From positions 1-33,156 of the forward strand of contig NZ_AKJD01000075.1 of NCBI RefSeq assembly GCF_000282515.1: 33,156 nt of DNA, given 5' to 3'. Origin of the DNA: Pseudomonas sp. GM80 (lineage in GTDB: Bacteria; Pseudomonadota; Gammaproteobacteria; Pseudomonadales; Pseudomonadaceae). The position numbers and the translations under genes were made by a program. This document shows positions 33,138-33,156 of this stretch, one piece after another. How positions within the stretch are numbered: position 1 is the first letter of the stretch; each line of letters begins with the position of its first letter. The notes below the pieces were generated by a model. It saw nothing but the letters and a program-made list of their open reading frames with translations. It was not told the origin of the DNA and made no database searches.

Positions 33138-33156
33138 AAAGATCGCAGCCTTCGGC
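33138..33156. repeat. left end of a REP-type element, cut by the window edge
   Basis: GATCGCAGCCTTCGGC is the common arm of Pseudomonas REP elements of the 'GATCGCAGCCT' type. The mirror arm would lie beyond the right edge. Confidence 0.55.

Overview
The window looks like chromosomal DNA of a fluorescent-group Pseudomonas. Coding density is high, third codon positions are GC-rich, and several intergenic gaps carry the palindromic REP-type elements typical of this group (inverted 'GTGGGAGCTGGCTTGCCAGCG', 'CTGTAGGAGCTGCCGCAGGCTGCG' and 'GATCGTTCCCACGC' families). Several gene blocks match the order I remember from P. aeruginosa: PA0691-PA0701 (phdA/pdtB/exbB2/exbD2...) and PA4129-PA4134 (DUF934/nirA/ccoN4). 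Locus tags and family names come from memory, not from a search.

Left part (1-9 kb): a partial tRNA-Ser(UGA); a Bax-inhibitor-1 membrane protein with a good terminator; a YceK/YidQ-like lipoprotein; an Lrp/AsnC regulator divergent from an EamA (DMT) exporter; a large O-acyltransferase with a periplasmic SGNH domain; a DUF3302-HlyD-FUSC operon (YiaW/YiaV/FUSC-type efflux) preceded by two adjacent perfect inverted repeats; and a GapN-like aldehyde dehydrogenase whose usual catalytic Glu position reads as Gly.

9.3-12.3 kb: an exported redox module made of a cytochrome c5-like lipoprotein, a Tat-exported FAD-dependent aldonolactone oxidase, and a Tat-exported fold-III PLP enzyme (DSD1-like) that seems to lack the family's zinc ligands.

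12.6-22.8 kb: a ten-gene co-directional cluster. It encodes PhdA (Phd-like domain joined to a transposase N-terminal domain), a TpsB/Omp85-type outer-membrane transporter, a DUF2341-LamG-ExbB chimera, ExbD, TonB, a putative porin, a periplasmic coiled-coil protein, a YbjN-like protein, a parvulin PPIase and a LysR-type regulator. The matching TpsA exoprotein is not present. The cluster reads as a TonB-energised envelope system around a TpsB barrel.

22.8-28.8 kb: an accessory island. Two paralogous proteins with Ig-like repeats are each preceded by a las/lux-box-like palindrome (CTGTCAG-N2-CTGACAG), centred exactly 71.5 nt upstream of both start codons. The second heads an operon with a secreted lipoprotein (tentatively halovibrin-like) and a small exported protein gene broken by an in-frame TGA. 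A YhhY-like acetyltransferase and an Asp/Glu racemase lie between them. The pattern suggests control by a LuxR-type quorum-sensing or solo regulator encoded elsewhere.

28.9-33.2 kb: an orphan cbb3 oxidase catalytic subunit (CcoN4-like) with a small membrane protein, divergent from a siroheme nitrite/sulfite reductase (NirA-like) and its DUF934 partner. A perfect 38-bp-stem inverted repeat sits just upstream of the reductase gene.
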